This document shows positions 1 to 11,300 of a DNA stretch of 64,000 nucleotides, piece by piece. The notes under the pieces were generated by a model. That model was not told where the DNA came from. It made no database searches and saw only the letters and a list, made by a program, of their open reading frames with translations. Source of the stretch: Amoebophrya sp. A120 (taxonomy: Eukaryota; Sar; Dinophyceae; Syndiniales; Amoebophryaceae); the NCBI GenBank assembly GCA_905178155.1, contig CAJINV010000006.1, positions 4,513,175 through 4,577,174 on the forward strand, given 5' to 3'. Position 1 is the first letter of the stretch. The number at the start of each line of letters is the position of its first letter. A program made the position numbers and the translations under genes.

Positions 1-510
1 GTTTTCGTGCCGCGTGCATTGCTTTTTCATACAATGTCGGTCTGTCGTGATAGGATTTTATCCCTCGGCAGTTGTCTCGTACGAATCCGAAGAGGACTGC
101 TCCACGGACCCCCGTATTTGGTCCTGCTCCAGTAAGCCAAAACAGGAGGCGTAAGAACTACACCACGTCAGACGCTGACCGTGATTCAAGATAAAGGCGA
201 CGCGTCGCAACTCCTTCTTCCGATGGGCTGCTTTATTTTCAAAAAGGAAAACAATTTTAACAGCAACACGCCTGATCGGTTCCCCCCAAGAACCGGTGTT
301 GTTTTGGTAATTTTCTCCCCTAAAAAACGAAGTCAACCTTCAATGTTTTTTCCTCATTTTTACAGTATGAATTTGTGAAGCATCAACTTTTTTTGTCAAG
401 AATCTGCGTTCTCGCCCTGAAATTTTGTTTTCGAATTGCAACTTCTAAATTTACCAAATCGACAAGGAAGCTGAGGAGCCTGAAGAAGCTCGATCTAAGT
501 ATATGGACAT
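1..510. other. No gene recognised
   Basis: Short overlapping frames on both strands, none continuing into the first recognisable exon. It may hold the promoter and 5' leader of the gene whose first methionines are at 511 and 622. I see no RNA gene or element here. Confidence 0.4.
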
Positions 511-621
511 TTGCACAACATCGACATCCAACAGTACCAGCTCAAGAACCCATTTAGGAGGACAGGCAGCAGCCCCAACATCATCACTCCCTGTAGTACC
601 ACCAGCGCGAGGACCTCGAAG

Positions 622-2284
622 ATGATGAAAACTGGCCCGATGAAGGTTTTCTGCTGGTGGGTGGCCTTGTATGGAAGCATCAGGATCGACATCGACAAAG
701 GTGAAATAAGTACTTAGTTTGGGATGCATAAAATGCGACGCAAAAATTGCCTCTATTGCAGAGGACAGAAGGGATGCGGATTGTAAGCCTGTTGAGGGGT
801 AGAAATTGAGCCGCTAAAAAAAGTAGCATGACAAAATGCGTCTTCCTTACCCAAACAGCGCTGCAAACTGGATTTTAGGTCTGCCCAAATTTGTCATGCG
901 CCACGTGAAAACTAGGCAACAACTGGTATCCGTTTTATGCATCACAAATTATTTCAAATTCAACCCTGACGATTTCGATCCTGACACTTCCATACAATGA
1001 GCTGGGCAGGTCCCGTCTGCTTATCCTGTGCAAAAGTATCGTGCTCGTAGTAATTGCAAACATGCATTACAAATTTTGCTCTTAAGGTAAATCCGCATTA
1101 CAAATTTTCTTTCTCATGCTGAGGAAATTTGTAATTCATTTATACGAGGAGTACGATACTTTTGCAATGCATACTGCTTTTCGGGGAGCAACCAGATGAA
1201 CCTGGTCTCGTCCTTATCAAATGCAAATATGTCTGGGTCTGGAAACTTGTAATGCTGCGTCGGGAATAGTGGATGCTCTGTAATGCACAGCCAAGCATGA
1301 GAAATATCTGCGCTCCTTTGTGCTGCGTTTTTCGCATGACAAGCTGCGTTTTTGCATGAAAGGAAAAAGGGTCTCTTCTTGAACACGCATCACAAACTTT
1401 TGGGTCATGCCAGACAAGCATGACAAATCTCGGAAACGGAATCTTCCAGACCCAGACATTTTTGCATTTGATAGTTCTCGACAGGCAACAACATGTACGA
1501 CACTGCACAACTCGACGCCCTTCCCCTTTATCGTATAGCATGAACGGCAATAGTACAACCATCAGCAACGTTGCCGGTTTTGCATGACAAATTTGCAGTG
1601 CAGTGTGCCGCTAGTTGGGGTCGTGCCAGAACTTGTCATGCAAACAGTGCCACGAGGCAAAAAAAGGGTGGAATGTGGATTGGGTACTGTTTTGCATGAC
1701 AAATGAGGGGCAGGGGGGGTTGTGCACTGTCATATTAACATGCCGCTTTTATTCGTCGAGGCGGTGCGCAAGAAAGCGAGTCCTTCGCTTGTTGACCAAA
1801 TGCATGGCTTTCGTCGCTTCTCGGGTAGGGGCACCAGCGCTTTGGACTTTGACAAGTGGTCGCAGATGACGACGCAGGAGCTGCCGGAAGAAGAACGTAT
1901 CAACTGCAAAGGATTTGTTGACTTCGGTCGTGTGGTATCAAACGGAAAAATCCCCCCTCCCCATATCGAAAAGATATGTCTCCGAAAATTTGTGTTGCTG
2001 ATTTGTGAAGACCACAAATCGGGTCTGCCTTGCAAGAAGGCCCACTCAGGCTGTCCGCCACGTTATGGAGGCGAGTTGTAATGCTGTAAGGCATACAGGG
2101 TAGCCGGCTACCATGCTAGGCGCCTACACCAAAAGGCCCCCGCCTAGGCTCAGGATCTGCGTGCATTCCTCTACTGCAGCACAAGTGTGCTTTTTTGTGT
2201 ATCCAAATCCAGCATCAGCACTTTCGTTTTGATATGGGGAGGGGGGATTTTTCCCTTTGATATGTGGTCCTCTGGAATTTTTAA
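622..2284 (+). CDS. N-terminal paralogue fragment, unknown function
   Basis: I do not recognise a family. Spliced at the element boundaries (exons about 622-669, 1000-1021, 1179-1214, 1479 to about 1528, about 1740-1935, 2268-2284), it parallels the first exon of the gene at 12684. MMKTGPMKVFCWWVAL matches IMKKTGAKLLYLWAAL, FSGSNQMNL matches YLSGMDGNF, and MPLLFVEAVRKK matches MPLFVEAVSKKK. In-frame methionines at 511, 622 and 625 are possible starts; 622 or 625 fits the paralogue best. After the element at 1936-2262 the frame meets TAA at 2282-2284. It is therefore either a short gene or a broken 5' part of the 3.7-8.3 kb copy. The junction near 1529-1739 is unresolved. The paralogy is well supported; the status as a working gene is not. 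Confidence 0.4.
670..994. mobile_element. Introner element, IE-9
   Basis: Arms TATGGAAGCATCAGGATCG and CGATCCTGACACTTCCATA. Flanks CCTTG / CAATG are an imperfect TSD. Removal joins GTG GCC TTG to AGC TGG in the frame expected from the paralogue. Confidence 0.65.
1022..1173. mobile_element. Introner element, IE-1
   Basis: TSD CTGCT at 1017-1021 and 1174-1178. The left outer arm is TATCCTG and the right is GCATA, so the outermost bases are mismatched while the inner arms pair. Confidence 0.85.
1215..1473. mobile_element. Introner element, IE-2
   Basis: Arms TATCAAATGCAAATATGTC and the matching right end; flanks GTCCT / GTTCT (4 of 5). Splicing continues the frame through CTC GTC TCG TCC TCG. 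Confidence 0.8.
1529..1734. mobile_element. Degenerate element or intron, IE-5-like right end
   Basis: The right end GTTGTGCACTGTCATA is that of IE-5, but the left end and a TSD are not recognisable. An intron is expected here because MPLLFVEAV resumes directly after it. Confidence 0.35.
1936..2262. mobile_element. Introner element, IE-4
   Basis: TSD TGTGG at 1931-1935 and 2263-2267. The arms carry the CCCCCCTCCCC / GGGGAGGGGGG inverted pair. Confidence 0.9.
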
Positions 2285-2744
2285 AATACCGGAACCGGGA
2301 TTGCACGACGGCTTGCCTCCGTGTATTAAGATCTGTATGATTTTTGCATGACACGTGAGAACGCGACCGCGTTTGTCATGCAGAAACTACGCAGGTAGAG
2401 TTGCAGTTTCAGTGGAAGCGCACGCTGCGAGTGGGAATAGTAAAAAGCGTCAAGAAGTTGCTGCACAGAGAGCTCTAGTGCGTCTGCGTCTGGTGTTGAA
2501 GATGGACATGTTTGTATAAAATATGTAGGTTTATGTCGCTGTAGAGTTGTTGAAAATGCTGATTAAGATTAAGAGCAGTGTCGTGTTTGGTCGTGCTGCC
2601 CGTCAAGAAGTACTTAAGTATGATCGGGTCGTCGTCCCGTTTATTCACAATCCTCGTCGGGCCAAGAACTCCGTCCAGAGGACCGAAAGATCACTTCTTT
2701 TGTTATTTTGCAGTTGATACTATGTGAAACTGAAAGCGGAGAAG
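2285..2744. other. Non-coding spacer with a repeated 3'-flank sequence
   Basis: No gene recognised. TCGTGTTTGGTCGTGCTGCC and the following bases through AAGAAGTA, at about 2580-2612, recur almost exactly at about 8317-8350 just after the stop of the next copy. This suggests a shared 3' UTR segment and supports a gene end near 2284. Confidence 0.4.
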
Positions 2745-3129
2745 TATGGAAGTGTCAGGTTATTTGAAATCGATTATAAAGTTGAAGAGATTTATTTGTG
2801 ATGCACAAAATCGACACCGGAATCGGTTGGACTTCAAATTTCTAACCATACGCGGCGCGTTACAAATTTTGGAAACACCTCCCAAATCCAACCTGTCATT
2901 GACTGTTTGGGGCAAAGAATACTGCTTAATATTTTGTCACGCTCCGTCGCAGCTTTGACCCCCAACATCACCCCATCAAACAGGCGTAGGACAATTATCG
3001 GCCTTCTCACTTGATGCCATCCCTGCATGGCGGGCAGTCTGTGTCTGGCATCTTCTCATGTACCGCAAATTACTTATTTATAACTACTACACTTACGCCC
3101 CTGCCAATTTCGAGCCTGGCGCTTCCATA
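2745..3129. mobile_element. Element, IE-9, no clean TSD
   Basis: Arms TATGGAAGTGTCAGG and CCTGGCGCTTCCATA. The flanks AGAAG / TTACG do not match, so this is an old or rearranged copy. Confidence 0.5.
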
Positions 3130-3391
3130 TTACGAAGCTCGAGGGGAAAGCGAGAATCAGCCGCCCGCATCGTGGTCAGGCTGGTTGCAGAAGCAGACTT
3201 TCGGACCGCTCGAATTGTCTCTGGCAGGACTTGTAGCAACCGAATTCGCCCTCGGGGCCTGGGCGAACGAGCTCGGAGCTTTCGACGACTTCAAAACTCG
3301 TGCGGCCGCGAGTTATGTCCCGCTTACGGTGTTTTTGCAATCGGATCTGTGTGAGCATATAGTTGTATATGCAGGCGGCAAAACAACATAG
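3130..3391 (+). other. Possible exon, open to TAG
   Basis: After the element, an open frame (LELSLAGLVATEFALGAWAN and on) runs to a stop at 3389-3391. Its composition is protein-like, but I cannot link it by homology to the paralogues. It may be an exon of the decayed copy or chance. Confidence 0.2.
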
Positions 3392-4408
3392 TACAACAAC
3401 TTCGTTGCCGCGCAAACGAAACACGATTTGGATCTGGGTCCTCTAGCCCATCCTCATCTTCAAAAAACATGGAAGAACACGTCGCGGCTGTGGAAACCAC
3501 AGCTCTGTCTGCTCAAGGTGGAACCACCAACATCTCTTCAAGAAATGTTCGTTTCCTGTGCTTCGGAGGTGTGAGCAAATAGTTCCATCTATGATCATGG
3601 ATGATGATGCATGCATCAAGAGACGCGGCTGCCCAGCAGATTAAGATGTCGTTGTAACAGTTGAGATTGTAAAAGCACCTGAGCGAGCTATAGAGTCTGG
3701 AATTCCATGCCGTTTTGGAAGAAAGTGAAAAACGAAGAGACTTTCAAGTCGATGCTCGAAAACATGACCACGGTTGCGGAGGAGACATTGGACGACGTGA
3801 CCAACCTGCCTGTTCCGCAAGCCGGGAAGCCTTTCACGGGAAACCAAGATGCGGACAAAATGGGGGAACTCGCAGCAAAGATGGCGGATTTGCAAGCGCA
3901 GGCGAAGAAGGTCGCGGACTTTTTCGACTGGAATCCTTGCTCCGGACCTGATGCTGCCACCTGTGCGAAAGATGAGTGGTTTGAAAAAACTGAAGCCGGC
4001 GCTGCTCCGCACCAGGCCCTTGTGAAGAACGCTGAGTTGCTGAACGCCGGCCTCAAGATTCTGTGAGAGGGGCTGGGTCTCGTGACCCTGGAACAACAAG
4101 GAGATACTACTACGTCGGTGGAGCCGGAGACCATGAACGCTCAAAAACTGCAGGAATTCTGGAACTTCGAGGACCGCCAACTGGAGTCTGACCTCCGGGA
4201 TGTGATCGCGATTTTGAAACACTTTCCGGGGGTTCTGCGGAAGTCGAAGACCGACGAAGACGTGGCGAGCATGCCGCGTGTAAATCTCAGCTTGGGGGAA
4301 GTCGGTATTTTGCAACTTAGTATCCGGCGATCTCTGGAGGATTTCGAAAAAATGTGGAGGAAGGTGGTTGACGATTTGCGTACAATCAAGAACTCTGGCA
4401 AACAGGAG

Positions 4409-5210
4409 GTATGATCCAGGAAAAGATTTAAACTGTGCTAGTGCAGATTTGTTGTGTAGAAGTCCTCGTGAAGAAGATGTTGACGAGCATGCTCACCAAG
4501 ACGTTTTTTCTTCGCGTTCGCATGAGGAAGGCGAAGGCACCCACTTCGGTAGTGAGTGAGTCAGCGACATAAAATTATACCCTCGAAGAAGCATGATGAA
4601 GGCGCAAAGAGTATTTTTAAAACCTGCAATGATGTGAAGACTTGTACGTAAGTAGCTGCCACATCTCCTCGGTATGTTGAGAAAAAACTAACATGGCGAG
4701 GACGTATGTGACGCAGACGCACACTTATCGAAGAGTGCGTCATGTACTAGGTATAAATAAACGTTGTGTGTCATCTTCTTGCAGCATCGTCTGTGACTGC
4801 AACTACAGAAACCTGCACTGGGCCAGTTTTTGTCGTGCATAAGTGCGGCTAGTGGCATATCACATGTAAAAACGTAGTACCCAGCATCCCCCATCAATAG
4901 TCAACATGCCACTCTTGCTAATACACAAGTCCAGAATTATTTGTGGCTGTTGTGCACCATGGCATTGGCAACTGGAACTTTGAGATTTACTATATAGTCT
5001 CGCTGTGGCTTCTTGCCAATATGCAGTCGTCTTGATCAATAACAAGTGCAGCAGGAAGACCGATTTCATTTCCCAGAGAGCATTCGATGAAAATGGCTCT
5101 CCTGTGGCTTCGCATATGATCAAACGCATATTATTTTGAAGGGCATGCAGATTGATTATTTCCTTCACAGAGATGGAGTCGCGGGCTGGTCGTTTTTACT
5201 TTATGATAAG
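4409..5210 (+). other. GT-AG intron
   Basis: GAG|GTATGATC and GATAAG|GTAGCAG join CAG GAG GTA GCA GAC in frame. The joined protein (AEVLYTGLQGMHM) aligns with AEVKLNGVQVLMR of the paralogue. No introner arms are seen at the ends. Confidence 0.55.
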
Positions 5211-5352
5211 GTAGCAGACGCTGAGGTCCTCTACACGGGCCTGCAAGGCATGCACATGATTGTCGATGAATACCCGGAGTTGTGGGACAACCCGGATGAT
5301 GTCACGCGGAACAAGTTGGAAGCGTTAGAAAAACTGCGCAGAGAACTAGGGG

Positions 5353-6214
5353 AGAAAAGTTTTGCCATCTCTACAAAAAGTTGACCCCCCCAGAACACGC
5401 GAAAAGAAGAAGTCGCGTCTTTGGGGCTTTGAGCTTTTTCTTTTTGTTTTTTCAGGCAGTCGGCGGCGTCGCGCAGCCACCCCCAATCGCCTGGGTCCGC
5501 CTGGGCCGCCGTGGTTTGCGGCTGCTTCGGTTGTCGGGGCTTCTTGGAGTCTTGCTTCACATGTGCCGGCCGTGCAAGGCGAGGGGGCCCCCGCTGTGAG
5601 CGCGCAGCCCTTAGCAAGGCTTTAGAATTTCTGCTAATCGCCGCTGTCGGTGGCGCTTGCGGGTTCCCGCGGCGAGAGTGTTCGAAACAATAAGAAAGCG
5701 CCCGCAGATTTCGCCCTGCCCGACCCCCGAAGGGGGTGGGCTAGGGCGGTCGGTTTTGGGGGTGCTTCAAATCGCCGGATCCTATAGGGGAGAAGGGGGT
5801 CGCTTTTGGGGCTCGTTTTTGGGGGTGGCTTCTGGGGCTCTCGTTGTTGGCAAGTGCGGCCTCCTAGGTCTGACGCTTCCCGCCAGACCGATCGGGCCAC
5901 AACGTGACTGGACTAACTTGATGCGCCCGCCGCGCTGCGTCGGTCCTGGGATCATTGGGCCGATTGCCTGACCGCCTTCGGCACCTGGGGAACACGGGGG
6001 GGCGAGCACCCGGCGGCGCCGCTCGCTCCTGCCCAATGGCTTCCGGCGGAAGTTCCTATTGATGTGAAACGCAACAGCCGCAAGCCAAATTTGCAGGAGC
6101 TGCGGAGCCCGCAAGCGGTCTGTCAAATAGGGCGAGACCCCCAAAAACAACTTTTTTTTTTCGCGGGCGTGTTCTGGGGGGGTCAACTTTTTGTAGAGAT
6201 GGCAAAATTTTTCT
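5353..6214. mobile_element. 862-bp element with about 50-bp terminal inverted repeats
   Basis: The left end TTTTGCCATCTCTACAAAAA and the following GTTGACCCCCC..AGAACACGCG is mirrored by CGCGGGCGTGTTCT..GGGGGGTCAAC and TTTTTGTAGAGATGGCAAAA on the right. The interior is GC-rich with no convincing ORF. It lies between exons that are contiguous in the paralogue, so it is intronic or disrupts the copy. It is distinct from the TAT...ATA elements. Confidence 0.75.
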
Positions 6215-6367
6215 GCCCTAAAAGAAACCAACATATGTGATTCCAAACTGCAACCACATTCTGACCGATCCTTCCTGGAATCCTCAATCCACTGTGACTT
6301 GAACTCGCTGGAAGACCGCCTTGGTGAAGCCTTCGTAGCTCTCGGGGATTCGTACCATCCTTTTCAA

Positions 6368-6699
6368 TATCCAGTGCAGCAAAAGCAAATGTGTTTGGGT
6401 CTGGAAAGTGAGTTGTGATGCATGTCAGTGAATAAGAATAGCCACACTTCTGAAAAATGTAGCGCCAACCATCACTTTTAGTTTCTTTTCGTGGCTCCTT
6501 TGTCGTGGAGTTGTGTATTTCGTATGAAAATATATAAACTGCGTTGTTGCATGACAGACTAGAGGAGCTTGTTTTCGTGCTGGCCACGCGAAAATACAGA
6601 GCACCTCCGTGCAGGCAACATGCGTCGAGACTAGCATGAAAAATTTCGCAACTACCTGCTTTCAGTCCCAGAGTAGATAAGTGATATTTGCAATGCATA
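6368..6699. mobile_element. Introner element, IE-2
   Basis: TSD TTCAA at 6363-6367 and 6700-6704. Splicing gives CAT CCT TTT CAA CTT CCA, matching the paralogue (RQLPLPRFGEAAYDP). Confidence 0.85.
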
Positions 6700-7010
6700 T
6701 TCAACTTCCAGCGTTTGATGACAATTACGATCCGTCCGCTCCCGCACGACCCGTTTCGGGTACTAGTGCTTTTGCGGACGATCGTGGAGCTGCAAAAACC
6801 GCATCGGGGGAAGCAGGTGCAGCAGCAGCAAGTCCTCTTCCTCTGAGTGCGACTGCGACACTACTGCCAGCAGCGGCCAGCACCGCAGGAGCTGGAGCTC
6901 TTGCCGCTGCACCACCGGCAGGGCGTCCAGGTCGTGCTGTTCCGGAAACGAAAGCAGCTGGTGACACGCAAGCCATGGGGGATGACGCGAAGAAACCAAC
7001 AGCTGCCCCT

Positions 7011-7295
7011 TTTTATCCAGCAGTGCAAATTTGTTGATGTCTGTACCTGTTGCAAGGAGATGGAGCGTGCGCTTGCTTGTTTTAGTTTTACTCGTTGTAG
7101 CTTTGGATCATGATCTTCACACGATCGACCCATGTTGAGTCCACCCCGGAAGGCACATCACAAAAGTAATCTGATATAGCATCTTTACAGGAGGTCTGGT
7201 TTGTTGATGTTGTGTGACCCAAAGAAGTTACTGGCCGTGCCGGTGGAACTAATAATTGCACCAGAACCGCAGATCATTGATGTTTGCAATGCATA
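7011..7295. mobile_element. Introner element, diverged IE-2
   Basis: TSD CCCCT at 7006-7010 and 7296-7300. The left end is TTTTATCCAGCAGTGCAAAT and the right end TTTGCAATGCATA. Splicing gives AAPAAASPGAP in frame. Confidence 0.75.
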
Positions 7296-7350
7296 CCCCT
7301 GCAGCTGCATCTCCCGGGGCCCCTGCAGCAGGTCCACTCACGACCGGGGG

Positions 7351-7626
7351 CGACCGTCGACCGCCGGGCGGGGCTCACGTCGCCCCACCACGAGCTTCCC
7401 CAGGAGAAGCTGCTTCAGCAGGAAGTCGAAGTTCTACACCAGCCACGGTCGCAGCAGGCACGTCCGCAATGTCCGCGGCACCACAAGGCGACCGTCGACC
7501 GCCGGGCGGGGCTCACGTCGCCCCACCACGAGCTTCCCCAGGAGAAGCTGCTTCAGCAGGAAGTCGAAGTTCTACACCAGCCACGGTCGCAGCAGGCACG
7601 TCCGCAATGTCCGCGGCACCACAAGG
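7351..7626 (+). repeat. Exact tandem duplication, 2 x 138 bp
   Basis: Two copies (7351-7488, 7489-7626) that appear identical base for base. 138 is a multiple of three, so the frame is kept and 46 residues (start DRRPPGGAHVAPPRASPGEA) are repeated. Confidence 0.9.
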
Positions 7627-7949
7627 TCGTGGACTTCTTGTACCACCCGCACCATCTACAACTGCAGCGCCATCTAGTACTCCAACTACACCAGCCACGC
7701 CAGCGCCTGCCGTCGGGCGGGCTGCAGCCGCGCCAGGACAACTTCGAGGTGCTGGTGCACCAGCAACAACGGCAGTCGCGATGATGTTGACCCCAGCAGC
7801 CGCGGCTCCCGGGGCGAAGTTCCAGATGTCGCCGGCGGCTTCCAGCCCTTCCACCGTAGTTCCTGGTGCCGCGACCACAGGAGCTGCTTCCACGACGACC
7901 AAACAAGCCCCCGCACCAGGACAACATCAAGTTGTTTCCACACCAGAAC

Positions 7950-8091
7950 TATGAACTGCAAGAGTATCGTACTATGTATAAATGCAAGTCTTGCACTTTT
8001 ACAAATATTTTTCTTAATGTAAAATTTCTCATGCTGAGAATGAAAATTTGTAATGCATTTATACGATAATGCGATACTTTTGCAGTTCATA
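7950..8091. mobile_element. Introner element, IE-1
   Basis: TSD AGAAC at 7945-7949 and 8092-8096. The outer arms TATGAACTGCA / TGCAGTTCATA pair perfectly. Confidence 0.9.
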
Positions 8092-8302
8092 AGAACAAGG
8101 ACCTCCTGCGGCTGCGCCTGCTGGTGCAGCTGCAGGAGTATCTTCGACAATGCCTCCAGCAGCTGGCGCTCCTGGAGGCGGTGGCGCCGGTGCAGCACAA
8201 CAACCGCAGCAAGCAGCTGACGTGCGGGTTCTCCACCAGATGACGTGCCCCCGCCTGAAAAAGCTGCTTCCGGCGGCGACGGGTCATGCGCGGACTGCCT
8301 GA

Positions 8303-11300
8303 TGGAAGATGCATAAAATCGTGTTTGGTCGTGCTGCCCGTCAAGAAGTATTAAACTGGTGTTCACGGGGCGGGGGTGGGCTCCTTTTCAGCGTTAATGC
8401 TTCGACCACAATCAGACTTCCACACTTTCAACGAAGAAAATGCACTTCACATTGTTCCCTGACGTTTACATATTTGTCGCAGATAATGAAAATAAAGATT
8501 TGCTTCGAGTTTTTTTTTGTTTAAGAATCCCGCGCGGAGCCCGCGCGTGCAAACACGCACTATAGATAGATAGATAGAATCAGTATAGCTGAAGCTGATT
8601 CCAAATATTCCTGTTTCTCATGCAAAAAAGCAATTTGCATGCTTTCCAATTATTCCAAAATTGAAGTTTAAGTAGAGTCAATCAGTATGTTGTAAACGTT
8701 CTGGCCAACAGCAACATGAACATGATGAATTAGAATTACTATGCTTGTATAATTAAATAAAGACTGCTGACAAGCACTTACAAGTTTCCAATCTGATATT
8801 ATAATAAACTCCGATGCTGTATTGAGTTTTCTCGTAGAAGATACATTTCATCCGTTGCCACGGGATGAACACGAAGGGATTGAAGGTTGGACGCGACTAG
8901 CACGGCGACATCAATGGAATTCGTTTCTTTCATGAGGAGGATACCTATGGAAAACAAAGACGGAATGAAATTGAAAATGAAAAAAAACTACAATCGTGCT
9001 CTCGCTCTGTTGTCCGAACTACTACAATTATAACATAATTTCAATTTGAGCAGCCTAATGCAACTGACTGGTTTGTTGCACCCCAAGTATATCAATCGTG
9101 ATGTTATTGTAGGCCTACTAGTACTCGCGATCAGCTCGATCGAATTCTCTTGGTTGATATTCTCGAATTATTTCGCGGTATCCTACTGGTCGCCGATGAT
9201 GAAGATTTGTCTTACATGCCGCGTGCGCTCGGTTTATTGTCGTCAACGAGGTACTAGAAGAACGTCAGTCGGTTCTCGGAAACGACCAAAAAATGCCTGC
9301 ACTCTGTCGGTCTTCGTCGTCAGCTTTCTTCGGACCACACCCTTTGAGGTGCGACGACGTAAGACTACTTGGCGCGGAAGAAAACCGTAAGTAATTTACA
9401 ATTTGTTTTTGTTACATCTCTTTTATTTTAATTTTGCACGACGTCTCAGTGTCAGTACTCTAAGTCTAATCAGTATGTAGAAGCTTGGGCTTCTCTATCT
9501 TCGGTTGACGACTGCACGCGCACCTTCCGTCTCGCGAGCGTCTGGCGACTGCGATTGTTTCAAGGGCCACTTTTAATGGTGAACCATACAACTCGTTCGG
9601 TATAGTTGCATAGCTACTTCTTTTTACCACGTTGTAGATTCAAGTACGTAGTGAAACTCTGGCTACATCGCTCTGTTCAAATCGTCGGTGTTTTAGTTGT
9701 TTTCCCCTTTTCATCTCGATCGGTGCACGAACTCGTCCTCTTAACACGAAGGAAAGCTTCATGATTGATGTGTTGATGTTGCCATTTTCTCGGTGTGGTA
9801 CTTTTTCTGGTCGTCAAGATTTTTTCCTCGGTTCATATTATATTTCAACGACTGTGTCGTGTCGCTGGTGTTACCGCGAGAGGATTTGTTCTTCGGTAGT
9901 AGCAACAGACGGAGACAGCGCCCACGTCCTGGATCTGCGCCTGAGCAGTTGGCGTCGTGGTAAGAAAATGAAAAACATAAAAGAACTCGTCAAACACCCG
10001 CGGTGATTCAAACCTGCGCGCCGTCGCAACTATACCTCTTCCAACGTTCTGCTTTTGTACTTCCATGAACTGACAGCAACGCCTGCGATTGATCTTTATT
10101 TATGGTCAAAACGGTGGTAGCAATAATACATTTGCAGGACTTGCTGGGGACTTGCAAAAAACTTGCGCAAGTCTAGCAATTTGCCCCATCCCGAAACGGC
10201 GAAAACACTTGCGCAGCGCCCCCTTCTCCGCCAATTGCAATGTCCTGGAAAAACTTGCGCGAACGACAGCGCGCGCGCAGCAAATTTCTGTGGAAAACGC
10301 TTGCGGCGACGGAGGACTGTGGCAATTTGAGAACTCCAAAAAAACTTGTGACTGCGCGCATTTTCGTGCGGTTCTTTCTTTTCGAAAACGCTTGCTGGGC
10401 TGCGTCGTTCACTGCGACTCAGCCCTCCGGAAAACACTGCCGGCCCTACCGCAGTCGGCGCTTTTTTGGCGCCTCGCTGACACGGTTTCTTGGCTTTGGC
10501 AGGGCCGTCAGTTCTCCGTTGTTTCGCCCATTTCGGAACCGCCTCCGTTTGCAAGGGCGCGCGTAGGCGTGGATGTGTCCCGATTCCTCGCGCGCTGGTA
10601 TGGTCGCCACAGGCTCTCCTCTCTGGCCCTTGCTTATTCTTCTTTCGACAGACCGACGAAGCTTTTGGCTTCAGCTACCACATGTCTCTTCGCAAATGCC
10701 CCGCCATCTGATAGGGAGAGCCCTTTGCCTGTGCCTGGGTTTGACTTCGGGGTCAGCTGTGCAATGGGAAAGCCCTCCGAGGGACAGGCGGCGAGCATGT
10801 GTCCCGAAGCTGCGCAGGATGTTGTCGCGGAGGCCTCTTCGCCCTGTATGAGTCATAGCGTGTTGCCTAATCAATATCATTCCATCCCGACGGCAGAGTG
10901 CGAGCCGCACCGGCCAAGTTGGCCCGCCAACGCTTGCCGCGCGAGATGAAGAATTTCGGTGGCGCCGGGGCTTCCGGCAGGCGAGAGCCCGCCGACCTCG
11001 CAGCCACTGCGCCGTCCTGTTTATGTTTTTGCACTTCCATGAACCGACAGCAACGCCCATGATTGATCTTTATTTCTCTCCCCCACCGGTGTTGTCTTGG
11101 TTAATTATTTGCTTCTCTTTCCCCCTTCAAGTTCAACTTTCATTCCTATTTTCAACGACCGTTGTAGAAGCCCTATCATTTCTATTCAAAATACGAGTAT
11201 ACTGAAACTATTAAAAAGAAAAACGACTCATAAAAATCTGGACGAAGAACACACTGAAACTTTGTCAACTACAGTCCCATCGCATTGAATAAATTTTGTT

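Larger units (their letters stand above)
3707..8302 (+). pseudogene. Decayed paralogue of the 12.7-kb gene (in-frame TGA)
   Basis: Unknown family. Segments align in order with the gene at 12684: ENMTTVAEETL with YHMTFVAEATL, KKVADFFDW with RRLKEFFNW, QALVKNAELLNAGLKIL with QIIVKNSEMLSTALVVL, DVIAILKHFPGVLR with NVVAILKNFPEVLR, SFLESSIH with QFHNASIH, and NYDPSAPA with AYDPSAPA. The intact copy has CTG TGG GAG; this copy has CTG TGA GAG, a premature stop at 4064-4066, with the same frame continuing to 4408. A GT-AG intron (4409-5210), a long-arm insertion (5353-6214) and three introners follow. The Ala/Pro-rich tail carries a 46-codon tandem duplication and ends TGA at 8300-8302. The N-terminus is missing or lies in the separate fragment at 622. 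A sequencing error at 4066 would turn this back into a gene. Confidence 0.55.

Noticed and set aside
4064-4066. Stop-codon reassignment (TGA = Trp)
   Set aside because: Only one case, in a copy already damaged. The 3,502- and 962-codon genes have no internal TGA and use ordinary terminators.
7513-7902. Minus-strand Ala/Gly/Val-rich frames
   Set aside because: Shadows of the Ala/Pro-rich plus-strand tail; codon structure and the paralogue support the plus strand.
9046-9390. 114-codon frame with a hydrophobic stretch
   Set aside because: AT-rich intergenic DNA, no homology to anything here, and a short frame with a non-ATG start.
10089-10949. 286-codon open frame
   Set aside because: It sits in a GC-rich block where stops are rare on all strands, has no recognisable domain and no link to neighbouring exons.
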